A stretch of DNA of 5,141 nt from Sulfitobacter sp. GTDB lineage: Bacteria > Pseudomonadota > Alphaproteobacteria > Rhodobacterales > Rhodobacteraceae. A program made the translations under genes and the position numbers. This document shows positions 1 to 5,141 of this stretch, in pieces (within the stretch, counting starts at the first letter, position 1; every line of letters begins with the position of its first letter). Below the pieces are notes generated by a model. It saw only the letters and a list, made by a program, of their open reading frames with translations. It was not told the DNA's origin and ran no database searches. Location: contig JAPKCR010000232.1 of assembly GCA_026421135.1 (NCBI GenBank), positions 1-5,141 on the forward strand, written 5' to 3'.

Positions 1-96
1 GCCCGTATCACAAACGACGCATTCAGTATGACAAATTAACGCCAATGGTCCTGTAAAACAATGGTTTGAGGATCGTATCTTGACGATGTTCTCGAT
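1..96. other. Upstream segment at window edge, possible 3' end of another gene
   Basis: This short stretch precedes the radical SAM gene and holds no complete gene. In frame 3 the plus strand reads as an open end of 17 codons (bases 3-53) closed by TAA at 54-56; the peptide PYHKRRIQYDKLTPMVL faintly resembles the C-terminal tail of IS3-type transposases (Y-N/H-x-R-R-I-Q ... L-T/S-P). It is too short to call. Frame 1 closes at 37-39. A -35-like CTTGAC lies at 79-84, but no convincing -10 hexamer follows at 16-18 bases. A weaker pair is ATGACA (28-33) with TGTAAA (52-57), spacer 18. No strong ribosome binding site is visible before 97. Confidence 0.25.
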
Positions 97-1194
97 ATGT
101 TCCAAAAGAATTACATGGATCGTGAAGACGTTAGATATAAACTTGCTGGGCGGGGGACATCGTCAAACCATTCAGGGCGGTTTGAGCGTTTTTCCACGAC
201 CGCAATTGATGACGGTTGGGCAGGCGATGATGAGCCGTTGCCCGTGTTGCGCACCCAAGTCAGCGTGGAAATCCCGCGCAGTGTGATCAGCTATAATCGG
301 TCGCCAGATTTACCGTTTGACCGGTCGATCAACCCCTATCGTGGCTGCGAACATGGATGCGTCTACTGTTTCGCCCGCCCCAGTCACGCCTATTTGGGGC
401 TGTCGCCGGGCCTGGATTTTGAAACGCGGCTGATTGCGCGGCCAAGTGCGCCGGATGTGTTGCGCCGCGAACTGGCGGGAAAACGCTATCAAGTGGCCCC
501 CATCGCGATCGGCACCAACACCGATCCTTATCAACCGATTGAGAAGGATCACCTGATCATGCGGGGTCTGCTTGAGGTTTTGTCAGACGTCAACCACCCC
601 GTGGCGATCGTCACCAAGGGCAGTCTGATCGAGCGGGACATTGATATTTTATCTGATATGGCGCAGCGGGGGCTGGTGCGGGTCGGCATTTCAGTAACCA
701 CGCTGGATGCAAAGTTAAGCCGCTTGATGGAGCCGCGCGTGCCAGCACCAAAGCGGCGGTTGCAGGTCATCGAAAGGTTGGCAGACGCAGGAATTCCGGT
801 GCGGGTCATGGCGTCGCCCTTGGTGCCTGCGCTGACTGACCCCGAATTGGAAGGGATTTTGCAGGCTGGTCGCGACGCAGGCGCGCAATCGGCCAGTTGG
901 ATCATGCTGCGGTTGCCACGCGAGGTGTCACTGCTGATGCAAGACTGGTTAGCACAGCATTACCCCGATCGGGCGGGGCGTATTATGGCGCGGCTGCGCG
1001 AAATGCATGGGGGAAAGAAATATGATGCGAATTGGCACACCCGTATGCGCGGGGAGGGTCCCTATGCCGAGATTATTGCTCAAAGGTTTGATCTTGCGGT
1101 CAAGCGGCTAGGGCTTTCAACCTTGCTGCCGCCAATGCGTTGCGATCTGTTTCGCCCGCCCAAACGGGCGAGCGCGCAGTTGGATTTGTTTTAG
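97..1194 (+). CDS. PA0069-family radical SAM protein (SplB-like)
   Basis: This is a 365-residue cytosolic protein of the PA0069 family, distantly related to spore photoproduct lyase; the family's substrate is not known. The radical SAM signature CxxxCxxC is present as C84-E-H-G-C88-V-Y-C91 within RGCEHGCVYCFARPSHAYLG, and should bind the [4Fe-4S] cluster that cleaves S-adenosylmethionine. Other family hallmarks are the N-terminal KLAGRG...GRFE segment (about 15-30), SINPYRG just before the cysteines, GLSPGLDFE (101-109), GTNTDPYQPIE (about 139-149) and IVTKGSLIERDID (about 172-184). The length is normal and the protein ends in LDLF. The start is uncertain: ATG 97 gives the longest form, whereas ATG 115 (MDREDVRYKLAGRG) would begin closer to the conserved region, and neither has a strong Shine-Dalgarno sequence. 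The gene stands alone on its strand and its stop overlaps the convergent methyltransferase gene. Family assignment is firm; the cellular role is open. Confidence 0.93.
   Translation: MFQKNYMDREDVRYKLAGRGTSSNHSGRFERFSTTAIDDGWAGDDEPLPVLRTQVSVEIPRSVISYNRSPDLPFDRSINPYRGCEHGCVYCFARPSHAYLGLSPGLDFETRLIARPSAPDVLRRELAGKRYQVAPIAIGTNTDPYQPIEKDHLIMRGLLEVLSDVNHPVAIVTKGSLIERDIDILSDMAQRGLVRVGISVTTLDAKLSRLMEPRVPAPKRRLQVIERLADAGIPVRVMASPLVPALTDPELEGILQAGRDAGAQSASWIMLRLPREVSLLMQDWLAQHYPDRAGRIMARLREMHGGKKYDANWHTRMRGEGPYAEIIAQRFDLAVKRLGLSTLLPPMRCDLFRPPKRASAQLDLF
1152..1171. terminator. Possible bidirectional hairpin at convergent gene ends
   Basis: A perfect 7-bp stem, TCGCCCG (1152-1158) with CGGGCGA (1165-1171), encloses a 6-base loop. 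It lies inside the last codons of the radical SAM gene. On the plus strand it is followed, after about 8 bases, by a T-rich stretch (TTGGATTTGTTTT, 1180-1192) ending at the stop codon. On the minus strand it lies about 20 bases past the methyltransferase stop and is followed by AAACAG, not a U tract. It could end or stabilise both convergent transcripts, but neither side is a canonical intrinsic terminator. Confidence 0.35.
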
Positions 1195-2213
1195 CTGGAC
1201 TTTGCAGCCCGGCGTCCTCGCCGCGGACCCCGCACCGGACCTTCGCCATCCGTACCATCGCTGGCCGAAGTGAACGGCCCCAACGCTTCTACGATCTGTT
1301 CCAGTGTAGGGGCGTCACCTTTGGGGCGGCTATCAAGGGCCGCGCGCATGTGAACCAGATGCTCTGGCATGGTGCCGCAACACCCGCCAATGATGGACGC
1401 GCCGCAGTTGCGGGCCATTTCGGCATAGTCGGCCATTAACTCGGGCGTACCGTCATAATGGATATGCCCTTCGACATATTTGGGGATACCTGCATTGCCT
1501 TTAGACACGATCGGCGTTGGCATGCCTTTTGAGGCAAAGCCCAAAACCGTGCGCAACACGTCGGACGCCCCTGTGCCGCAATTGGCACCATAAGCCAGCG
1601 GACCGTTTTCGAGCGCATGCACCATGTCGACCATCGCTTCGGACGTCAGACCCATCATGGTGCGGCCGGCGGTGTCAAAGCTCATCGTGCCGACCCAATC
1701 AAGACCAGCCAGCTTGAACCCTTCAGCAGCGGCGCGGTATTCTTCGGGGGCGCTGATGGTTTCCAGCCAACCCACATCGGCACCGCCAGCTTTCAGACCA
1801 TCTGCGGTTTCGTGAAACATCTCGACGGCCAGCGCATGGGTAAGGGGGCCAACAGGTTCCATGATTTCGCCCGTGGGGCCGACCGATCCGGCCACGATGA
1901 CTTTGCGGTCTGCCTTGTCGGCAACTTCGCGGGCCAGTTCGGCGGATACGCGGCTAAGTTCATGCGCGCGCTTTTCAGCGCCGTGCAGCTTCAACCGCGA
2001 TGCATTCGCGCCAAATGAGTTGGTTAGAAAGATGTCGCTGCCAGAATCAACGGCACCTTTGTACAATTTGATGATGTTTTGCGGCTCGTCAGTGTTCCAC
2101 ATTTCAGGCGCATCGCCCGACATCAGCCCCATGTTGAACAAATTGGTGCCTGTGGCACCATCGGCCAACAGCGTGCCTTTTTCAGCCAGAAGGTCGGTCA
2201 GGGGATTGGACAT
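1191..2213 (-). CDS. bmt: Betaine-homocysteine S-methyltransferase (cobalamin-independent)
   Basis: This 340-residue cytosolic enzyme belongs to the homocysteine S-methyltransferase family (Pfam S-methyl_trans, a TIM barrel). It is expected to transfer a methyl group from glycine betaine to homocysteine, giving dimethylglycine and methionine. The zinc site is intact: C212 in GANCGTG and the C278-C279 pair in GGCCGT, matching the three cysteines of animal BHMT. The N-terminal LADGATGTNLF (16-26) and the TNSFGAN segment (64-70) fit the homocysteine-binding end of the barrel. There is no cobalamin-binding domain, so this is not MetH. The tail after about 315 is acidic and then strongly basic (RGPRRGRRAAKSS). 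The start at 2213 is supported by GGAG (complement of 2221-2224) seven bases upstream. The gene lies 35 bases downstream of the MprF-like gene on the same strand and may be read from its promoter. Other methyl donors, such as S-methylmethionine or dimethylsulfonioacetate, cannot be excluded. Confidence 0.88.
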   Translation of the reverse strand: MSNPLTDLLAEKGTLLADGATGTNLFNMGLMSGDAPEMWNTDEPQNIIKLYKGAVDSGSDIFLTNSFGANASRLKLHGAEKRAHELSRVSAELAREVADKADRKVIVAGSVGPTGEIMEPVGPLTHALAVEMFHETADGLKAGGADVGWLETISAPEEYRAAAEGFKLAGLDWVGTMSFDTAGRTMMGLTSEAMVDMVHALENGPLAYGANCGTGASDVLRTVLGFASKGMPTPIVSKGNAGIPKYVEGHIHYDGTPELMADYAEMARNCGASIIGGCCGTMPEHLVHMRAALDSRPKGDAPTLEQIVEALGPFTSASDGTDGEGPVRGPRRGRRAAKSS

Positions 2214-2248
2214 GAAAAAGCTCCGCTAAAGGTGTATTGCGCGTCATC

Positions 2249-4111
2249 TCACGATGCCAAACGTGGGGCAACCTCATAATTTTCATCATCGTGATGAGGT
2301 TGATCACTGATTGGCTCAGTTGATGGGCGGTGAATAGCGCGGGCTATATCCGCCAAGGCAAGTGCCAGCAGGACGCGGTTTGGGGCTGCAGCATAAAGCG
2401 GTTGCCAGACTGGTCGGAAGCTCGATTTGAACTGGCGCAGACCCGGCCCGCCCATTTTGCGCACCGCAACTTGGGACAATTTGCGCATGAGAGCAGAAGA
2501 GGGATCGGGGCAAGCGGGCACGGCGGCTAGGCTAAATCGGGCAATGCCATGGCGTGCAGCCGTGCAAATTGCCGAGTGTACAAGGCTGTGCATGGTGCCA
2601 TCCGGCGCGTCCGGATCTTGGCGCATCAGATCAAGACACCATTCCCGGCTAGTGTGGTGAAAACTGGCAAATGCAACGAGTCGACCATCAAGGTGGGCCA
2701 GAAACACCTTTTGATGTGACAGATAGTCAGGGCAAAAACTGCCCATCGTGCCACTGCGCGCACCTCCGCGGGCGCGCTGCCACAGCCCGTCAATTCGTGC
2801 CATATCCGAAACGGGCAGGCTGGTGGCTTGGAACACAGAAACGCGTGCCTTTTCTGCCGCGCGCAGTTTACGCCGCAAGCCGCGGTAAGGGGCAGCTGTG
2901 GTTTGAAAATGCAGAGGGCTAAGAACAGCCTCGTCCGCGATATGAGACAAGAACCACCCTTTTTGACGTGCAAGCAAGGCTGTGCGGGCGGAACATTTGT
3001 ACAGGCCCGGGATCAGGTCTTGGTCGCGCGCTGCCTTTAGGACTGTCCCAACCGGATCAGGAGCCGTCTTTGAAATGGGATCAAACAGGGCACAAAGCGT
3101 TTGCCCGCTGTGCCAAAGGGCGCTGTGATCAGCGATGAACCCGCCATTTTGCCGGATCACACCCACCTCGGCCCGTGGCGCGTTTGAGATGCTATGGTCC
3201 GAACGGCATGGTTCGACAGGAAGACGAGCATAGGGCCTCAACATCAGCGCCATCGCGACCAACGCTGGGACGGCGTAATATATTGCACGAAATGCGATTA
3301 TCCCGCTTAGCATCTGGACCGAGTTGCCATCCGGCAGGCCCGCGAAAAATACCAGTTCAAACGGTCCGACACCCCCTGGTGTGCCGCTCAACAAGGCAGC
3401 CCCAAGGGCAATCAGGAACAGCGGAAGCAGCGCGGAATAGGCGATCTCGCCTCCGGGAATAAGCAGGTAAAGGGCGGTCGACGCCGCGCCCACATCAACG
3501 GCGGTCCACAGCAAGATCGAGCCAAGGGCGCGGAAACTAGGCAGCCGGACAGAAAAACGGCCCAGTTTGACGGTTGGGTGCAAAAATAAACCGATTATTG
3601 CGGCGGGCAGCACAAGCACGATGATCAAAGACGGCCAAAACATGAAGGACGGGGACGGCAGAACAAGGCAGACCACCGCCGTGATCACCAGCAACGCCAT
3701 CATAAAAGACAGGCACACAAAGAAAGACAGACGCAACGCCAACGTCATGGATATGTCGGGCAACATGCGCCAGCGTGCCAAGGCACCGGACAGAACACCC
3801 AAGCCAAGGGTCTGCGCCAAAGCGATGGCAATCGTACCAGCCCCGCAAGCTTGCTGTTTGGGAATACCGCTGCCCAAATGACGATGCGCTATGGCATCAT
3901 ACCGTCCAAGCGCCAGGAAGCTTAGGCAAGTGCAAAAGATTGCCAGAATAACGGATGCACCATCAAGCCCGCGTAGTTCTGCCGCGACATTCTGCCAGAA
4001 ACCGGCAGACACCTGTCCACCTAAAGCCCATAGGCATGCCGCACCTATTGCCACAGACACAGCCAATTGCACGGCGCGTGCACCTTGCCCCATAAAAAGC
4101 CGATTTATCAT
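2249..4111 (-). CDS. Compact MprF-like protein: flippase-type membrane domain fused to DUF2156 aminoacyl-PG synthase domain
   Basis: From the preferred start this is 620 residues, numbered here from M at 4111. About eight membrane helices (near 13-31, 53-71, 90-110, 125-149, 159-177, 197-218, 226-243, 267-290) form an LPG-synthase-TM/UPF0104 domain, with the family's RYD (70-72) and PGGVGPFE (245-252) motifs. A soluble part follows from about 300 with the MprF C-terminal signatures DLMR (494-497), PDAP (500-503) and FKSSFRPVWQPLY (561-573). The family transfers Lys or Ala from aminoacyl-tRNA to phosphatidylglycerol and flips the product, lowering surface charge and susceptibility to cationic peptides; the amino acid used here cannot be told. 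Typical MprF is about 840-880 residues with six more helices between these parts, which are absent. H508 replaces the Asp I expect in the PDAPNGxMD motif. An in-frame ATG at 4180 would add 23 residues but abuts a terminator's U tract, with its only GAGG inside the stem; ATG 4111 has GGGGA seven bases upstream. Confidence 0.85.
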   Translation of the reverse strand: MINRLFMGQGARAVQLAVSVAIGAACLWALGGQVSAGFWQNVAAELRGLDGASVILAIFCTCLSFLALGRYDAIAHRHLGSGIPKQQACGAGTIAIALAQTLGLGVLSGALARWRMLPDISMTLALRLSFFVCLSFMMALLVITAVVCLVLPSPSFMFWPSLIIVLVLPAAIIGLFLHPTVKLGRFSVRLPSFRALGSILLWTAVDVGAASTALYLLIPGGEIAYSALLPLFLIALGAALLSGTPGGVGPFELVFFAGLPDGNSVQMLSGIIAFRAIYYAVPALVAMALMLRPYARLPVEPCRSDHSISNAPRAEVGVIRQNGGFIADHSALWHSGQTLCALFDPISKTAPDPVGTVLKAARDQDLIPGLYKCSARTALLARQKGWFLSHIADEAVLSPLHFQTTAAPYRGLRRKLRAAEKARVSVFQATSLPVSDMARIDGLWQRARGGARSGTMGSFCPDYLSHQKVFLAHLDGRLVAFASFHHTSREWCLDLMRQDPDAPDGTMHSLVHSAICTAARHGIARFSLAAVPACPDPSSALMRKLSQVAVRKMGGPGLRQFKSSFRPVWQPLYAAAPNRVLLALALADIARAIHRPSTEPISDQPHHDDENYEVAPRLAS

Positions 4112-4118
4112 GGTTGTA

Positions 4119-4123
4119 TCCCC
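4119..4123 (-). promoter_or_regulatory. Ribosome binding site that decides the MprF-like start
   Basis: On the minus strand GGGGA precedes ATG 4111 by seven bases (TACAACC). This is the best-placed Shine-Dalgarno-like sequence for this gene. The alternative in-frame ATGs at 4180 and 4093 lack an accessible one. I see no clear promoter in the roughly 70 bases between the terminator and this start; a -10-like TAAAAT (complement of 4197-4202) lies in the terminator loop without a good -35 partner. Confidence 0.5.
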
Positions 4124-4180
4124 AGACCCAACTTGGAAAGGAGATTGCCCCGCAATGGCCTGCCAACGCGTTAAGACCAT

Positions 4181-4214
4181 AAAAAACGCGCCTCAGATTT
4201 TAATCAAAGGCGCG
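4181..4214 (-). terminator. Rho-independent terminator of the DUF1476 gene
   Basis: Read on the minus strand, CGCGCCT (complement of 4208-4214) pairs perfectly with AGGCGCG (complement of 4187-4193) across a 14-base A/T-rich loop, and is followed at once by six T residues (complement of 4181-4186). It begins about 31 bases past the DUF1476 stop codon, in the right orientation to end that transcript. The U tract ends directly against the ATG at 4178-4180, which makes that codon an unlikely translation start for the downstream MprF-like gene and implies that gene has its own promoter or depends on read-through. On the plus strand no comparable T run follows. Confidence 0.85.
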
Positions 4215-4245
4215 CTTGTTCGCTTGAATTGGAAAATGGGTCAGG

Positions 4246-4563
4246 TCACTTAAGGTCTCGCATCAACTGTGCTTTGGCCTCGACCATCAGTTCGGCCATC
4301 TTCGCACGAATTGTGGACTCCTCGGCGCGATCGCCAAGGTCACCTGATACTTTGCGATATACGTCTTCTTCGCCAGCTTCTTCAAAGTCGGATTTGACGA
4401 CCTCTATCGCATAGGCCGATGCATCGTCGCCAGTTTTTCCCAACAGGCCTGCGGCCCAAAGGCCTAACAGTTTGTTGCGCCGCGCCTCGGCTTTGAACTG
4501 CATTTCCGAATCGTGTGCAAACTTGTTTTCGAATGCCTTTTCACGGTCGTTGAAGGTGGTCAT
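4246..4563 (-). CDS. DUF1476 protein, F1FO-ATPase inhibitor subunit zeta
   Basis: This 105-residue cytosolic protein is a full-length DUF1476 member, the alphaproteobacterial zeta subunit described from Paracoccus denitrificans, which binds the F1 part of ATP synthase and blocks ATP hydrolysis. The hallmark N-terminus TTFNDREKAFENKFAHDSEM, the following KAEARRNKLLGLWAAGLLGKTG and the mostly helical, charged C-terminal half match the family along its length. In the Paracoccus protein the N-terminal segment is the inhibitory region. Two adjacent ATGs are possible: GAGGAG (complement of 4571-4576) lies seven bases from the ATG at 4563 but only four from that at 4566, so the start giving MTTF is preferred. 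The gene is divergent from purC and ends in its own intrinsic terminator, so it is probably a single-gene transcript. Inhibitory strength varies among species and cannot be judged from sequence. Confidence 0.92.
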   Translation of the reverse strand: MTTFNDREKAFENKFAHDSEMQFKAEARRNKLLGLWAAGLLGKTGDDASAYAIEVVKSDFEEAGEEDVYRKVSGDLGDRAEESTIRAKMAELMVEAKAQLMRDLK

Positions 4564-4592
4564 CATTGGTCTCCTCGAGATTGGACTTTTTG

Positions 4593-4598
4593 TTCATA
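4593..4598 (-). promoter_or_regulatory. Possible -10 box for the DUF1476 gene
   Basis: On the minus strand TACTATGAAC contains TATGAA (complement of 4593-4598), placed about 30 bases before the ATG at 4563 with the GAGGAG site between, as expected for a -10 element. The region 17-18 bases upstream (TGGCGG) is a poor -35; TTGCTG lies too far away (23 bases). This is a weak call by position and A/T content only. Confidence 0.25.
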
Positions 4599-4636
4599 GT
4601 ACATGGGAACGGATCCCGCCACCAGCAAGTACAAGC

Positions 4637-4671
4637 TTCGCGCACCAGCAGGGGGCATGCGCTTGCGCGAA
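4637..4671. repeat. 8-bp perfect inverted repeat in the divergent promoter region
   Basis: TTCGCGCA (4637-4644) and TGCGCGAA (4664-4671) are exact reverse complements separated by 19 bases. The right arm covers the -35 hexamer of the proposed purC promoter (TTGCGC, 4663-4668), and the arm-to-arm centre distance of 27 bases is between two and three helical turns. It could be a two-site operator for a repressor of purC, or simply a hairpin. The arms do not resemble the enterobacterial PurR operator (ACGCAAACGTTTGCGT). Confidence 0.45.
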
Positions 4672-4690
4672 AGGGATGGTTGGACTATGT
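4662..4690 (+). promoter_or_regulatory. Probable housekeeping promoter of purC
   Basis: CTTGCG (4662-4667) and CTATGT (4685-4690) are separated by exactly 17 bases, close to the alphaproteobacterial sigma-70 pattern CTTGAC-N17-CTATAT. Transcription would begin near 4697, leaving a leader of about 50 bases before the purC start. The inverted-repeat arm at 4664-4671 overlaps the -35 element. Confidence 0.55.
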
Positions 4691-4706
4691 GACACCACAA
4701 AGGACC

Positions 4707-4722
4707 GACGGCCCCCGCCGTT
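4707..4722 (+). other. Small GC-rich hairpin in the purC leader
   Basis: ACGGC (4708-4712) pairs with GCCGT (4717-4721) around a CCCC loop, with a possible extra G-U pair (4707/4722). It lies 13 bases before the Shine-Dalgarno sequence and is not followed by a T run, so it is not a terminator. It may be mere leader structure; I do not recognise a known riboswitch in the roughly 50-base leader. Confidence 0.3.
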
Positions 4723-4734
4723 CACCTGAAGTCT

Positions 4735-4740
4735 GGAAGG
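4735..4740 (+). promoter_or_regulatory. Ribosome binding site that decides the purC start
   Basis: GGAAGG ends seven bases before ATG 4748 but only one base before the in-frame ATG 4742. The spacing selects 4748, giving the family-typical N-terminus MARR-K-IYEG. Confidence 0.75.
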
Positions 4741-4747
4741 CATGCGC

Positions 4748-5141
4748 ATGGCCCGTCGCACCAAAATCTATGAAGGCAACGCCAAGATCCTCTATGAGGG
4801 GCCGGAGCCGGGAACAATCGTCCAGTATTTCAAGGATGACACTGCTGCCGTCGGTGCGGGCAAGCAAGCTGTGATTGAGGGCAAAGGTGTCCTGAACAAC
4901 CGGTTGTCCGAGTTCTTTATGACCGGGTTGAATAACATCGGTGTGCCGACACATTTCATCAAACGGATCAACATGCGCGAGCAATTGGTCCGTCAGGCTG
5001 AAATCATTCCGCTTGAAATTGTTGTGCGCAACTATGCCGCGGGCAGTTTTTCGAAACGTCTGGGGATCGAAGAAGGCACACAATTGCCGCGCCCTATCGT
5101 CGAATACCACTATAAGAACAACGATCTGGGTGATCCGTTGG
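4748..5141 (+). CDS. purC: Phosphoribosylaminoimidazole-succinocarboxamide synthase (SAICAR synthase), 3' part outside the window
   Basis: The first 131 residues of a cytosolic enzyme of about 250 are present, with no stop before the window ends. PurC joins CAIR and aspartate with ATP to make SAICAR in purine synthesis. Recognisable segments are KIYEG (6-10), LYEGPEPGT (15-23), [17 protein letters not shown] (45-61), GVPTHFIKR (65-73), NMREQLV (75-81), VVRNYAAGS (92-100) and [12 protein letters not shown] (103-114), which are family hallmarks at normal spacing. Two oddities occur in the N-terminal ATP-binding lobe. The usual GKAK reads G10-N11-A12-K13, replacing the first of two conserved lysines, and the region usually like DDATAFN is DDTAAVGAG (30-38). 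Codon use resembles the neighbours. The gene is divergent from the DUF1476 gene, an arrangement I recall as common in Rhodobacterales, with purS and purQ often following; that lies outside this window. Identity is secure; full activity is less so. Confidence 0.93.
   Translation, partial: MARRTKIYEGNAKILYEGPEPGTIVQYFKDDTAAVGAGKQAVIEGKGVLNNRLSEFFMTGLNNIGVPTHFIKRINMREQLVRQAEIIPLEIVVRNYAAGSFSKRLGIEEGTQLPRPIVEYHYKNNDLGDPL

Noticed and set aside
80..286. TTG-started frame overlapping the start of the radical SAM gene
   Set aside because: It is out of frame with the conserved N-terminal GRG...GRFE segment and its peptide matches nothing I recognise.
1617..2018. Plus-strand open frame of 133 codons inside the methyltransferase gene
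   Set aside because: It lies wholly antisense to a clearly conserved gene, has no recognisable domain and is explained by GC-biased codon use.
2272..2306. Inverted repeats CCTCAT/ATGAGG and TCATCA/TGATGA near the end of the MprF-like gene
   Set aside because: They fall in the coding tail (HHDDENYEV), no T run follows on the minus strand, and repeated His/Asp codons account for the pattern.
3891..4253. Plus-strand open frame of 120 codons opposite the start of the MprF-like gene
   Set aside because: It runs antisense through the membrane domain and the terminator, has no ribosome site that I can see, and looks like a shadow frame.
4655..4660. GCATGC palindrome in the divergent intergenic region
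   Set aside because: A six-base palindrome is expected by chance and shows no second copy at a regular spacing.
4685..5110. Minus-strand open frame of 141 codons opposite purC
   Set aside because: The plus strand here encodes unmistakable PurC motifs; the antisense peptide resembles no known family.

Overview
The window looks like a chromosomal segment of an alphaproteobacterium, most likely a marine Rhodobacterales (Roseobacter-type) genome. The evidence is the moderately GC-rich coding style and the gene set: a DUF1476 / ATP synthase zeta-type inhibitor (an alphaproteobacterial family) divergent from an alphaproteobacterial-type purC, plus a short cobalamin-independent betaine-homocysteine methyltransferase. 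The putative purC promoter (CTTGCG-N17-CTATGT) also fits the alphaproteobacterial housekeeping pattern. The assignment rests on recalled protein families, not on a search.

Layout: (1) bases 1-96 are an upstream segment that may carry the last codons of another gene, possibly transposase-like. (2) 97-1194 (+) encodes a PA0069-type radical SAM protein. (3) Its stop overlaps by 4 bases (TTAG) the stop of a convergent betaine-homocysteine S-methyltransferase gene, 1191-2213 (-). (4) Thirty-five bases upstream of that gene lies the end of a large minus-strand gene, 2249-4111 (-), for a compact MprF-like protein. It joins an eight-helix flippase-type membrane domain directly to a DUF2156 aminoacyl-phosphatidylglycerol synthase domain. 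(5) A clear Rho-independent terminator at 4181-4214 separates it from the DUF1476 gene, 4246-4563 (-). (6) A 184-base divergent intergenic region holds an 8-base inverted repeat and a good promoter for (7) purC, which starts at 4748 (+) and runs off the window's right edge.

The genes belong to different processes: purine synthesis (purC), control of F1 ATPase (DUF1476), membrane lipid aminoacylation (MprF-like), methionine regeneration from betaine (bmt) and an uncharacterised radical SAM function. The MprF-like and bmt genes may be co-transcribed. Most of the window is ordinary conserved core-genome content, and I see no CRISPR array, tRNA, rRNA, complete insertion sequence or evident new multi-gene system. 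The points most worth a second look are the MprF-like protein lacking the usual second membrane module, an Asn replacing the first Lys of the GKAK motif in PurC, the inverted repeat over the purC -35 box, and the terminator that rules out the longest start for the MprF-like gene.
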